This document shows positions 29,818-39,281 of a stretch of DNA of 64,000 nucleotides, in pieces. The stretch is from Bernardetiaceae bacterium. Its GTDB lineage: Bacteria > Bacteroidota > Bacteroidia > Cytophagales > Thermoflexibacteraceae. The DNA lies in contig JANWWZ010000004.1 in assembly GCA_025057115.1 (NCBI GenBank), positions 62,001 to 126,000 of the forward strand. Direction: 5' to 3'. Numbering within the stretch: position 1 is the stretch's first letter; each line of letters starts with the position of its first letter. Below the pieces are notes generated by a model. It worked only from the letters and a program-made list of their open reading frames with translations, had not been told where the DNA came from and made no database searches. A program made the translations under genes and the position numbers.

Positions 29818-29825
29818 TACCTTTG
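29818..29825 (+). promoter_or_regulatory. -7 element TACCTTTG for tRNA-Asp
   Basis: TAnnTTTG match 18 nt before tRNA 5' end. Confidence 0.55.
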
Positions 29826-29843
29826 CCGACAGATTTGCATGGT

Positions 29844-29917
29844 GGAGTGGTAGTTCAGCTGGTTAGAATGCCTGCCTGTCACGCAGGAGGTCGCGGGTTC
29901 GAGTCCCGTCCATTCCG
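29844..29917 (+). tRNA. tRNA-Asp (anticodon GTC)
   Basis: Full cloverleaf: acceptor GGAGTGG/CCATTCC, anticodon loop CTGTCAC, T-arm GCGGGTTCGAGTCCCGT; CCA not encoded. Confidence 0.96.
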
Positions 29918-29920
29918 CGA

Positions 29921-29955
29921 GGAGCCCAATCCACAGGGCTCCTTCTATTTTTTTT
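29921..29955 (+). terminator. Terminator after tRNA-Asp
   Basis: GGAGCCC-N8/9-GGGCTCC followed by T-rich tract. Confidence 0.75.
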
Positions 29956-30016
29956 GTGGAGATAATTCTGGTAAGGTTTCAGAAAAAGTCCGACTAAAAA
30001 AACGTTTCGACTCGCT

Positions 30017-30532
30017 TTAGCGCAAGTAAACAGCCATCTCAGAAGGATTTTCTAGATGCACTTCTACGTGTTGGCGAACCGTAGTGGAAAGTGCGTATCC
30101 TACGTAATCAGCAGCGATGGGAAATTGTTGATGACCCCTATCAACAATGACTGCCGTTTGAAGTTTCTTAGGCTGCATTTCTAAAAGAGAGCGAATAGCA
30201 AAACAAAACGTTCTACCTGTGTAAAGCACGTCATCCGTTAGGATAATTGTTTTGCCGTAGAAGATTTCAGCAGGTACATTGAGCGTTACGGGGCTAGTGG
30301 CAGGTTGTTGTTTATCAAGTTGTATTTTTGCTAATTTCCATTGAATAGGCAAAATTTTTTGTAACTCTTCTGTTAGTAATTGAGCAAACAAATAACCTTG
30401 TGGCGCTATGCCCGCGATGATAATTTCATTTTCACCAAAATTTCGCTCGCAAATTTCAAAGGCTATTCGCCTAATTTTTTGAACAATTTGCCAGTGGCGA
30501 AGTATGATATGCCCTTTAGCCGCTAGCTCCAT
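30017..30532 (-). CDS. PyrR-like phosphoribosyltransferase
   Basis: TIILTDDVLYTGRTFCFAIRSLLE PRPP-binding motif. Confidence 0.85.
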   Translation of the reverse strand: MELAAKGHIILRHWQIVQKIRRIAFEICERNFGENEIIIAGIAPQGYLFAQLLTEELQKILPIQWKLAKIQLDKQQPATSPVTLNVPAEIFYGKTIILTDDVLYTGRTFCFAIRSLLEMQPKKLQTAVIVDRGHQQFPIAADYVGYALSTTVRQHVEVHLENPSEMAVYLR

Positions 30533-30714
30533 ACATAAAAATTTGAGTAATAGTAAAATTGAGTTTGTAAATACTTGGCTTGCAAGCGGGAGTTTATTTC
30601 TTGGTTTTGCTTATAAACCGATATCCGCCCTCGTGGCAAGTTCAATAATTTTTCCAAGATAAAAAATTTAGCGCTGCCCTTTTTCAGAACAGCGCTAAAG
30701 ATGTTAGCAAGAGC

Positions 30715-31728
30715 TTAGTTGTCGCGTCCGCCACGACCTCCTATGGAACGAGGTGTACTACCACCGTAGCTGCCCCCGCCGAAGCTATCCATCCTTCCAC
30801 TGTTGAAAGAACCGAAACCAGAGCTGCGGTGGGAATCAAACCCGCTGTTGTATTGGCGCGTTTCGTAGCTAGAAGCTCGTCCAGGCGCCCACTCGCTCTG
30901 TCCAGCGTAACCTGACCGACCTGAGTTATATTCATTGGCGATATAAGCGCTTCTTCCTGCACTTGAGTTGTCAAAGTTGCCGTAGCGGCTGCTTCGCACT
31001 GCAGAGGATTCTTCTAATCTTCCTCCTTGGAAATATTCCTCTGCGCGAGGACGAATAGGGGTATAAACATTGCTGCGGTCAGCGCGAGAGGTATGTTGTA
31101 CGTTGCTTGTGGAGGCAATTACTACTGGTCGGAAGAAGGGGTTAGCTCCCCAGAAAGGATCCCACATCATCATGCGGCTTGTCAAGAATGGATCGCTCCA
31201 TGTCATTATGGATGGATTCCAGAAGGGGTCCCACATCATCATGCGGTTCACGAGCCATGGGTCATTCCATCCCCACAGCATCATTCGATTCATCACCCAT
31301 GGATCAGTTGCCCACAAGGGACCAAAACCCCAGTTCCAGCGGCTGGTGAGAAAAGGAGTGAAGCCCCAGAAAGCAGTAGAACCGAAGTTCCATGCTGAAT
31401 TCCAGCAACAAGAACCTGTGGCGTTCCAGTTGCGGAAAGCTCCTGTAAAGGCATTATTATAATCTTTGCGGAAATATGGCAAAATGGAAACGTGGCCTGT
31501 TCCTTCTCTAAATTCTGGGTTGGCAAACTTGGATTTTACTGGATCGTTAGCAAGAGTCTGAGCGCCACTGCTCAAAACAGTAGGCTGAGCTACTACTGCA
31601 TTAGAATAGCTCGTTTGTTTTCTGTCTTTAGCAGTAAAATATACATCGTCATATTCCTGCGCTGCCAGCCAAGAGCTAGAACAAGTCAGGAAAAGGAGAG
31701 TCATTGAACTGAACACTAGTTTTTTCAT
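30715..31728 (-). CDS. Secreted Trp/Met-rich repeat protein of unknown function
   Basis: Signal peptide; imperfect repeats WVMNRMMLWGWNDP / WLVNRMMMWDPFWN / FLTSRMMMWDPFWG; Gly/Ser/Arg-rich C-terminus. Confidence 0.75.
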   Translation of the reverse strand: MKKLVFSSMTLLFLTCSSSWLAAQEYDDVYFTAKDRKQTSYSNAVVAQPTVLSSGAQTLANDPVKSKFANPEFREGTGHVSILPYFRKDYNNAFTGAFRNWNATGSCCWNSAWNFGSTAFWGFTPFLTSRWNWGFGPLWATDPWVMNRMMLWGWNDPWLVNRMMMWDPFWNPSIMTWSDPFLTSRMMMWDPFWGANPFFRPVVIASTSNVQHTSRADRSNVYTPIRPRAEEYFQGGRLEESSAVRSSRYGNFDNSSAGRSAYIANEYNSGRSGYAGQSEWAPGRASSYETRQYNSGFDSHRSSGFGSFNSGRMDSFGGGSYGGSTPRSIGGRGGRDN

Positions 31729-31803
31729 AGCCTGCCGAGCGTTTTGCTATAAGTTACGTAAAATTAGAATTCTTGCTTCACTTTTGCATCTTTTTAACAA
31801 TTT

Positions 31804-32472
31804 TTGCGCATGCATTTGTTTCGCAACACCTCGGAAAAAAACTCTGTAAATTCTCATGAAGAGCTAGCTAATGCTATTACGCACGCTATAGGGGTAATAT
31901 TGAGCCTGCTGGGCGGGGGATTGCTGATTGACAAAGCCATAGGGTTGAAGGATCACCGCATATTAATTAGCTTTATCATTTACGGCAGCAGTGTTTTGTT
32001 TCTCTTTCTTGCTTCTACTTTGTACCACAGCTTTACCAATCAAGTACTCAAAAAGCGATGGCGGGTAATTGACCACATTGGCATCTATCTCATGATTGCA
32101 GGTACTTATACTCCTTTCGCAATGGTTACTTTAAAAGGATGGTGGGGTAATTTGCTGCTTGGTTTAGTGTGGAGCATAGCAATAGCGGGGATAATTTTTA
32201 AAATTTTCTTTACGGGCAAGTTAAAGTTGTTTTCTACTGCTTCTTATCTGGTCATGGGATGGATAGCTGTCATAGCTGTTAAACCCTTGTATGAAACCCT
32301 GCATTTTAATGGCTTGTTACTGATGGTAGTAGGCGGATTGCTTTTTTCTGCGGGTGTAATTTTTTACCTTCGAAAGAAAGGGCCATTCAACCATGCTATT
32401 TGGCATTTGTTCGTGCTGGGCGGCAGTATTTGCCATTTCTTTGCCATTTTTCTTTACAGCTATCCACAATGA
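31804..32472 (+). CDS. Hemolysin III / PAQR-family membrane protein
   Basis: ELANAITHAIGVILSLLGG, STLYHSF, DHIGIYLMIAGTYTPF. Confidence 0.93.
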   Translation: MRMHLFRNTSEKNSVNSHEELANAITHAIGVILSLLGGGLLIDKAIGLKDHRILISFIIYGSSVLFLFLASTLYHSFTNQVLKKRWRVIDHIGIYLMIAGTYTPFAMVTLKGWWGNLLLGLVWSIAIAGIIFKIFFTGKLKLFSTASYLVMGWIAVIAVKPLYETLHFNGLLLMVVGGLLFSAGVIFYLRKKGPFNHAIWHLFVLGGSICHFFAIFLYSYPQ

Positions 32473-33176
32473 TATCGCCTTTTGAGGTCATATACGAAGA
32501 CAACCACCTGCTTGTCATCAACAAAAAAAGCGGCATACCTTCTCAAAGCGATTTGACGGGTGATTTAGCGGTTACTGACTACGCAAAAAGCTATTTGCAA
32601 AAAAAATACAACAAACCAGGCAATGTTTTTTGTGGATTAATTCATCGCCTCGACCGACCTGTCAGTGGTGTAATGGTTCTTGCTAAAACTTCAAAAGCAT
32701 TGGCGCGAATGAACGAAATTTTTCGCAGCCGAAAGATAAACAAAGTCTATCTTGCTATTGCGGATGCCAGCCCTCAGTTGCCTTCGGGTAAGTTAGTTCA
32801 CTGGCTTGTTAAAAACGTCAAGACTAATGTAGCTCGAGTGTATGGACGTGAAGTAAAACACAGCAGCCGCGCTGAACTGGAGTACAAGCTAATAGCCACT
32901 TTAGAGGATAAGTCTTTGATAGAAGTACAGCCCCTTACAGGTCGAGGACATCAAATTCGCGCGCAGTTGGCTGCCATGGGTTGCCCTATTCGCGGCGATG
33001 TAAAATACGGCTCAAAAGTGAGAGAAACTCCAGGAAGCATTTGTTTGCACGCCTATCGCTTAGAGTTTGAGCACCCCGTCCAGCGAAAGCCCATTGTTTT
33101 CACGGCACCGCCTCCCTATGAAAACGCTGCTTGGAAAACCTTTGCTAGCTTGATTGAAAAATTATCAGCTTCTTAG
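32469..33176 (+). CDS. RluA-family RNA pseudouridine synthase
   Basis: GLIHRLDRPVSGVMVLAKTSKAL active-site motif; start moved to ATG 32469, overlapping the previous TGA (track ORF began 32400). Confidence 0.93.
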   Translation: MISPFEVIYEDNHLLVINKKSGIPSQSDLTGDLAVTDYAKSYLQKKYNKPGNVFCGLIHRLDRPVSGVMVLAKTSKALARMNEIFRSRKINKVYLAIADASPQLPSGKLVHWLVKNVKTNVARVYGREVKHSSRAELEYKLIATLEDKSLIEVQPLTGRGHQIRAQLAAMGCPIRGDVKYGSKVRETPGSICLHAYRLEFEHPVQRKPIVFTAPPPYENAAWKTFASLIEKLSAS

Positions 33177-33263
33177 GTAATCTTTTTGCCCTTGCGAATT
33201 AGATTGTAAAAGTGCTTCTTATTTTGACAGTGAGTAATCAAATTCCATCAATGGTAGGCAATT

Positions 33264-33572
33264 TCAACCCTCTGAAAAAGGTTCTTTTTTGTAGCTTTGC
33301 CGCCACTTCATTTTTTGTTTTTGTCTTTCCAGCATCAAAGCGGCAATGTTGAGGGCTATTGTTTCGCCACTGCCAGAGCAAAGGGCTTTTTTGAGCATTT
33401 TTTCGCTTATATCCATTCGGTAGACTGCTGCAAAGAGATAGGGTCGGTGGTGGTCAAGAAGGTACTGCACCAGCCTAGTGAGCTTGCCCAGCAATTGAGC
33501 TTGTTCATCGTTGCTTAGTTCCACGGCTGTGGATTGGTTTAAAAGATAGTGCATTTCCTCCTGAGGGCTCAT
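33264..33572 (-). CDS. Small hypothetical protein
   Basis: ORF overlapping the upstream NUDIX gene by ATGA. Confidence 0.6.
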   Translation of the reverse strand: MSPQEEMHYLLNQSTAVELSNDEQAQLLGKLTRLVQYLLDHHRPYLFAAVYRMDISEKMLKKALCSGSGETIALNIAALMLERQKQKMKWRQSYKKEPFSEG

Positions 33573-34051
33573 CTTTTTAGCATGTTCATCAAATTTAGAG
33601 AATGTAGCTCATATATGCTTTGGCGGTTGTGAAATAGGTTGTGAATGCCTTCAGGAGGTATTTGTTTAATTTCCTCCCAAGAAAGCCATGTTACTTGCTC
33701 TATGAGCTGGTCAGTAGGTGCCATTTCGGGGTCAATGCCTGTTTTCAATTTGCCAGCGATAATTTTTACATTGAAGAAAAATTCGATGGCGTGAATGGGA
33801 GGAGCAATTACTTGGTTGATGCAATTGAGCTGTTGGATTTGAATTTGCAAGCCTGTTTCTTCTGCAAACTCGCGGTGCAATGCCTCTTCAAGCGATTCGC
33901 CAAAGTGAACCCCTCCTCCTGGAGGGAGCCAGAAATAACCCATAGAACCAAAATTTCTCAATTTGACTAGCAACACTTTGCCGTTTTGCAAACAAATCCC
34001 GCCTACTCGCACTCTCACTTGACCTTGATAAGAACACATTTTTACTGACAA
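33569..34051 (-). CDS. NUDIX hydrolase
   Basis: GGGVHFGESLEEALHREFAEETGLQIQI (Nudix box). Confidence 0.94.
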   Translation of the reverse strand: MSVKMCSYQGQVRVRVGGICLQNGKVLLVKLRNFGSMGYFWLPPGGGVHFGESLEEALHREFAEETGLQIQIQQLNCINQVIAPPIHAIEFFFNVKIIAGKLKTGIDPEMAPTDQLIEQVTWLSWEEIKQIPPEGIHNLFHNRQSIYELHSLNLMNMLKR

Positions 34052-34088
34052 GGAAATTTTTTCCGTAGCATTGGAATATGCACACTGT

Positions 34089-35858
34089 CTACGTGCTTAT
34101 GCTTTCTTTGCTGAGCATTTTGATTACCTCCTCTGGTACTTTTTCAAAATCCATGATAATGAAGCCATCCAGCGCATTGTTGAATTTGGGATCGATGTTA
34201 AAGCCAATAATTTTTGCATTCAATTGCAAAATGTATTTTTTAAGCAAGACAGGTAGCTTGCTGTGAGAGGTTTCAATGGAGGAGATGAGCAAGTCTAACT
34301 CTTTGATATCTTGATATTTAGGAAGCAACAGAGCATCTGAGCCATCTTTGAACTTGGGCTCAAATTTGCGGCGCGGTTTAACGTACTTGGCCAGTTCGTA
34401 GTCAAAATATTTGTTCTTAATAACTTGCACTACTAATTCTTTTGACAAGTGGGAAAACGTATTGCTAATGCTTACGGGTCCTATCAAATAGCGGTACTCG
34501 GGGAAGCGGCGCAAGATAAGCAGCACGCCTTTCCAAAGAAGCATCAAGGACAGGTGCTTGCGCTGGTAATCCTTAACGATAAAGGAGCGCCCCATTTCGA
34601 TGGATTTTTTTAAAATAGGAGCGAATTTTTTATCAATTTTAAACAAAGTGCTCAGGTAAAAACCCTTGATTTTAAACTTAGCATAAAGTTCTTTTCCCTT
34701 GCCCATTCGGTAGGCTCCTACAATGCGTTGGGCTTCCTTGTCCCAAATAAATAAATGGTGATAGTGCACGTCGTATTCGTCTATGTCGATGCTGTGGTTA
34801 GTCCCTTCACCCTCTTGTCGAAAGGTAATTTCGCGCAATCGACCAATTTCGCGCAATATGTTGGGAATAGCTGTGGCTTCAGAAAAAAACACCTCATAAG
34901 GTCCGTGAGCAAAGAGGCAATCAGTAGGTCGGATGTGGTCAATATCGGCTTGTAAAAGTTCCACTGGCACGGGAGGAACAATAGGCTCGGGTTTGGGATT
35001 GCGCTTGAAGGGATTTCGAAAAAAAGGCTTTACTTTTAGTGAAGACCCTAAGGCATAGGTGCGCGCTCGCAAATACCGCAGTATTTGGTCGCTGTCGTTT
35101 AAAGTTTCCAACTCTGCAAAAGGGATTGGCTTGCCGATGCGTACCACAATTTTGTTTTCTGCTTTGTTAAACATTTCCGAAGGCAGGCGAGCAGTGCGAA
35201 GATGGGGATGAATCATGCCCAGCAGGTTGAAAAATACGCTGTTGTGACCAGAAAAATACACTGGCACTACGTCCACTTTAGCCTTCTGAACAATTTTCCC
35301 AATGAGGGGATGCCATTGCTTATCAGTAATCTTGTTGCTTTCAGGTTGGTAAGAGGAAACTTCTCCTGCTGGAAAAATACCTACCGGACTTCCTTGCTTG
35401 AGATGCTCTAAAGCAGCTTTGACTCCCGCCACGTTGACTTGTCTATTTTTGGGATTGTCAAAAGGATTGACAGGAATGAAATACTGGCGAATAGGTTCGA
35501 AGACATTCAGTAAATAATTTGCCATGATGCGGAAATCAGGTCTTATTTTGCTTAAAATAGAAATGAGGATCATCCCATCGATGCCGCCATAAGGATGATT
35601 AGCCACCACAATAAAGGGACCTGTGCGCGGGATGTGTATCTGCTCTCCTTCTGGTACTTCGTATTTGACTTGAAACATTTCTAGCGCTTTGTCTATAAAC
35701 TCCAACCCTGCGTACTGAAGGGCTTGATTGTAAAGTTCATTGAGTTTATCCAGCTTGAGCAATTTCATCAATGGACGCGCCAGCAGTTGTAGTTGCAGTT
35801 TGTCTAAATTGAGCGAGCGCGCAAATTCTTCAGGCGTTATGAGCGTCTTCTCTGGCAT
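34089..35858 (-). CDS. Fused lysophospholipid acyltransferase (PlsC-like) and GNAT/hemolysin-type N-acyltransferase; OlsF-like candidate
   Basis: NHPYGGIDGM (variant of the acyltransferase NHxxxxD motif) and FPAGEVSS, followed by an OlsB/hemolysin-like GNAT domain (EIGRLREITFRQEGEGTNHSIDIDEYDVHYHHLFIWD). Confidence 0.85.
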   Translation of the reverse strand: MPEKTLITPEEFARSLNLDKLQLQLLARPLMKLLKLDKLNELYNQALQYAGLEFIDKALEMFQVKYEVPEGEQIHIPRTGPFIVVANHPYGGIDGMILISILSKIRPDFRIMANYLLNVFEPIRQYFIPVNPFDNPKNRQVNVAGVKAALEHLKQGSPVGIFPAGEVSSYQPESNKITDKQWHPLIGKIVQKAKVDVVPVYFSGHNSVFFNLLGMIHPHLRTARLPSEMFNKAENKIVVRIGKPIPFAELETLNDSDQILRYLRARTYALGSSLKVKPFFRNPFKRNPKPEPIVPPVPVELLQADIDHIRPTDCLFAHGPYEVFFSEATAIPNILREIGRLREITFRQEGEGTNHSIDIDEYDVHYHHLFIWDKEAQRIVGAYRMGKGKELYAKFKIKGFYLSTLFKIDKKFAPILKKSIEMGRSFIVKDYQRKHLSLMLLWKGVLLILRRFPEYRYLIGPVSISNTFSHLSKELVVQVIKNKYFDYELAKYVKPRRKFEPKFKDGSDALLLPKYQDIKELDLLISSIETSHSKLPVLLKKYILQLNAKIIGFNIDPKFNNALDGFIIMDFEKVPEEVIKMLSKESIST

Positions 35859-35894
35859 GCAAGTAATTTAGTGCGTTTTGGGGCAAAAGTCAAT

Positions 35895-36866
35895 TTACAG
35901 CAGCCTTTGAATAATATTTTCTACTGAAATGCCTTCTGCTTCTGCTTTAAAATTGCGCACAATGCGGTGGCGCAGTACAGGGACAGCAACGGCTTGCACG
36001 TCTTCAATGTCAGGGGAATATTTGCCATTTAGCAGGGCGTTGCACTTGGCAGCTAAGATGAGATTTTGCGAAGCACGTGGACCTGCTCCCCATTCCAAGT
36101 ACTCATTTGCCAGAGGAGAAGCCATTTCTTTGCCTGGACGCGTTTTGTGTACCAACCTTACAGCATACTCTATCACGTTATCAGCCACGGGCACTTTGCG
36201 CACCAGTTGTTGGAAAGCGATGATTTCCTCTGCATGCAACACAGGCACTATAGTTTGGTGATTGACAGAAGTAGTACTTTTCACTATTTCCAGCTCAGCG
36301 CGGTAGGTAGGGTAGTCTAGCCATATGTTGAACATAAATCGGTCCAGTTGGGCTTCTGGGAGCGGATAGGTGCCCTCTTGTTCAATGGGGTTTTGAGTAG
36401 CCAATACAAAGAAAGGACGGTCTAAAGGATGCCACTGCCCTGCTATGGTAACGCCATATTCTTGCATCGATTCCAACAAAGCAGCTTGGGTCTTGGGAGG
36501 AGTGCGGTTGATTTCATCGGCCAAAATGACATTGGCAAAAATGGGTCCTTTGATAAAGCGAAAATTGCGGTCCTTGTCCAGTGTTTCTGAGCCTAAAATG
36601 TCCGAAGGCATTAAATCAGGGGTGAACTGAATGCGGTTGAATTTCAAATCCAAAGCTTTGGCAAGGGTTTGAATCATCAGCGTTTTGGCAAGACCTGGCA
36701 CCCCTACTAGCAAGCAATGTCCTTGGCAAAAAATGGCTGTTATCAGCAGGCGAACTACTTCGTCCTGCCCTATGATCACTTTGGTAACTTGATCGTTGAG
36801 CTTGCGAAAGGCTTGGTGAAGTGCTTCTGCGGCAGCTACATCAGAAGTAAACTGTGTGGGTGGCAT
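35895..36866 (-). CDS. MoxR-family AAA+ ATPase
   Basis: GVPGLAKTLMIQTLAKAL Walker A, ILADEINRTPPKTQAALLESMQE Walker B. Confidence 0.95.
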   Translation of the reverse strand: MPPTQFTSDVAAAEALHQAFRKLNDQVTKVIIGQDEVVRLLITAIFCQGHCLLVGVPGLAKTLMIQTLAKALDLKFNRIQFTPDLMPSDILGSETLDKDRNFRFIKGPIFANVILADEINRTPPKTQAALLESMQEYGVTIAGQWHPLDRPFFVLATQNPIEQEGTYPLPEAQLDRFMFNIWLDYPTYRAELEIVKSTTSVNHQTIVPVLHAEEIIAFQQLVRKVPVADNVIEYAVRLVHKTRPGKEMASPLANEYLEWGAGPRASQNLILAAKCNALLNGKYSPDIEDVQAVAVPVLRHRIVRNFKAEAEGISVENIIQRLL

Positions 36867-36920
36867 CAGATTTCAAAATTTAGATGTTCAAACTGAAATG
36901 ACAATTATCTATCGAACCAC

Positions 36921-38279
36921 TTAGAATCCCTCCAGCAATTTGCAATGGCTATATTCGGGATCTATATCTATAAACAACTGGTTCTTGGCTTTTTCAAACC
37001 ATTTAATGATAGCTTTTTCGCGTTCCTGTTGCAAGGCCGCTGCATGAATTTTTTGATAGTCTAGGTCCAAACTAAGGGAGTGAGGGGGAATGCTGCTTTT
37101 GAAGTAAATCAATCGGACAGCAGTTTTGCCCTCGTCGGTGCGGAAGCGCAAGGGACGGCTAATACTTCCTACTTTCATCGTGTCAATGGTCATAAAAATG
37201 GAATACTCTAGTTCGTCTTTCGCAAGGTGAGTGCTTTTATTTTCTGGGTTTTGCAGCATTCCGCCTGAAGTTTTTGTGGATTTGTCATCTGAAAAAGTAA
37301 GAGCAGCCTTTTCAAAAGGCATTTTTCCGCTTAAAATCACAGTGCGGAGGCTATCCAAAAAGCGCTCTGCTTGTCGAATATCTTCTTCGGTAGGTTCAGG
37401 GCGGATGAGGATGTGGCGAGAGTTGTAGCGGTTGCCTCGCCGTTCAATTAATTGAATAAGGTGAAACCCAAATTCCGACTCCACGGGGTCGGAAATTTCT
37501 CCTGGCTCCATGTTCATGGCTGCTGCTTCGTAAGGGGGCACTAGCTCCCCTCTGCCGTGAAAACCTAGCTCACCGCCTCGAGCGCTAGAAGCCAAATCTT
37601 CAGAATACATTTTTGCTAGTTCCTCAAAGGTAGCTTTGCCTGTGAGAATTTGCCTTTTGAAATCCAACAAACGCGCTTTTATTTTATCTTTTTCCGCCTT
37701 GCTTACTGTAGGAAAGCGCACAATGACCCCTACTTCTACCTCTGCTGGCAAATAGGGCAAGCTATCTTTGGGAATGCTATAGTAATATCGCTTTACTTGG
37801 CGCGGAGTAATTTCTACATCTTTGGTAATTTCATTTTGCATTTTGCTAATAATTAACTGCTCTTGAATGGCAGGGCGCAACTCTTCTTTTAGTTGGGCTA
37901 TGGTTTTGTTGTAAGCCTGTTCAATTTTTTGCAAACTGCCGAGTTGTTGTTCAAAATAAGCCATGCGCCGGTCTAGGTTGTTGTTTATTTCTGTTTCGCT
38001 AACGGTTACAGAGTCAATTTCGGCTTTGGCAACCAGCATTTTGTTTAGCAGCAATTGCCGCAGGATTTCGCATTTGGCGTTGGGAGGAAAACCTTGTTTA
38101 GCATTTTCCATCGCTTGCCGATAGGCTATTTCCAATTCAGATTTGAGAATAATGTAATCATTTACCTTGACAATAATTTTATCAATTACCATTGCTTGGG
38201 ACTGAGCCAGCGATACTTGTAGGAGGCTTATCCATCCAATAAATCCGCAAATAAAGAATGGCTTCATAGGCATGTGCAT
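36921..38279 (-). CDS. surA: SurA-type periplasmic peptidyl-prolyl isomerase
   Basis: SurA N-domain (VIDKIIVKVNDYIILKSELE) and two parvulin domains (MYSEDLASSARGGELGFHGRGELVPPYEAAAMNMEPGEISDPVESEFGFHLIQLIERR). Confidence 0.92.
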   Translation of the reverse strand: MHMPMKPFFICGFIGWISLLQVSLAQSQAMVIDKIIVKVNDYIILKSELEIAYRQAMENAKQGFPPNAKCEILRQLLLNKMLVAKAEIDSVTVSETEINNNLDRRMAYFEQQLGSLQKIEQAYNKTIAQLKEELRPAIQEQLIISKMQNEITKDVEITPRQVKRYYYSIPKDSLPYLPAEVEVGVIVRFPTVSKAEKDKIKARLLDFKRQILTGKATFEELAKMYSEDLASSARGGELGFHGRGELVPPYEAAAMNMEPGEISDPVESEFGFHLIQLIERRGNRYNSRHILIRPEPTEEDIRQAERFLDSLRTVILSGKMPFEKAALTFSDDKSTKTSGGMLQNPENKSTHLAKDELEYSIFMTIDTMKVGSISRPLRFRTDEGKTAVRLIYFKSSIPPHSLSLDLDYQKIHAAALQQEREKAIIKWFEKAKNQLFIDIDPEYSHCKLLEGF

Positions 38280-38283
38280 TTTT

Positions 38284-39156
38284 TCATTGGCTCATTGTAG
38301 CAAGTTGATAGTTGCCGCTTTTGCGAGCTTTTTCAAGCAAAGATATTTCTAACTGGCGTTGCAAGGTCATTTTGCGTTGGTTGAGAATAATCTCGCGTAT
38401 TTGGTCTTTGACAAATTCCAAAGGCGAAATTTGGTCTGCTATCTTGTATTCCAAAATTTTCAACATATACAAATAGTTTCCATCAGAAGCGATGGCGTAA
38501 TGCTGGGTGGCTAAAAATTGGACTTCGTTTTTTATTTGTTCTTGAAAGGGCGTATTTGCAACCAGCTCGGAAAAAGGTATCCACGTAGTGTCGCTTATCA
38601 GGGGATTTTCTGTATAGTTGAGAGCGTAGGAGCGCAGTTGTTCTCCATCGTCTGGGTAGCGGCTTTTGAGCCATCCTAATGCCTTTGCTTTGTCTGGGGC
38701 ATTATCGCTAAGCTTAAAAAGAATTCCTTTGACGATGTTTTGCTTAAGTTCAAAGTTAGCCTTGTTGGTTTGATAATATTGCCGAATTTGTTGTTCAGTA
38801 ACTACTGTGTCTAGCCTTTCGCTGATGTATTGCTGCAAGAAAGCATGGGTAATTAATTGGTATTTGTATTCTTTTGTGCGTCTTTCTATTTCGTTGAGGT
38901 CTATCTTAGCGTGTGCAACTGCTTCATGGTAAAGCAATTGTATTTTAACCCAACTTTCTACGTAATGGCGAGCAATTTGGGCGCTGTCTTCTGGCGTAGC
39001 GGCACCTGCAGTTACGCTTTTAATTTCAGAAGGCATGAGATAAGTGTCGTACACTCGAGCAATGGGTTCTTCTTTGCCACTTTCGAAGTTGCCCACGCAA
39101 GCGGCTGTTGATAGGAGCAAACTTACCAGCATTGGTTTTTGCAGTGCACTACTCAT
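38284..39156 (-). CDS. SurA-N-like peptidyl-prolyl isomerase-related lipoprotein
   Basis: Lipoprotein-like signal; ARVYDTYLMPSEIKSV, ITHAFLQQYISERLDTVVTEQQIRQYYQTNKANFELKQNIVKGI. Confidence 0.75.
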   Translation of the reverse strand: MSSALQKPMLVSLLLSTAACVGNFESGKEEPIARVYDTYLMPSEIKSVTAGAATPEDSAQIARHYVESWVKIQLLYHEAVAHAKIDLNEIERRTKEYKYQLITHAFLQQYISERLDTVVTEQQIRQYYQTNKANFELKQNIVKGILFKLSDNAPDKAKALGWLKSRYPDDGEQLRSYALNYTENPLISDTTWIPFSELVANTPFQEQIKNEVQFLATQHYAIASDGNYLYMLKILEYKIADQISPLEFVKDQIREIILNQRKMTLQRQLEISLLEKARKSGNYQLATMSQ

Positions 39157-39230
39157 TTGAGCAAAGTTAGGTGAGGTTTGTGGATTTTAAAGCTATGTAT
39201 AGTGCGTGCTTTAATTGCACAAAGGTTTTG

Positions 39231-39238
39231 TATATTTG
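39231..39238 (+). promoter_or_regulatory. -7 element TATATTTG for ilvA
   Basis: TAnnTTTG match 43 nt before ATG 39282. Confidence 0.5.
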
Positions 39239-39281
39239 AATTTAGAGGCTTTTTTGTAAATACATTAGCATTTTCGAAACA

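Noticed and set aside
31027-31462. Plus-strand ORFs rich in HH/HHA repeats opposite the Trp/Met-rich gene
   Set aside because: Antisense frames of a repetitive coding sequence; no start context or recognised domain
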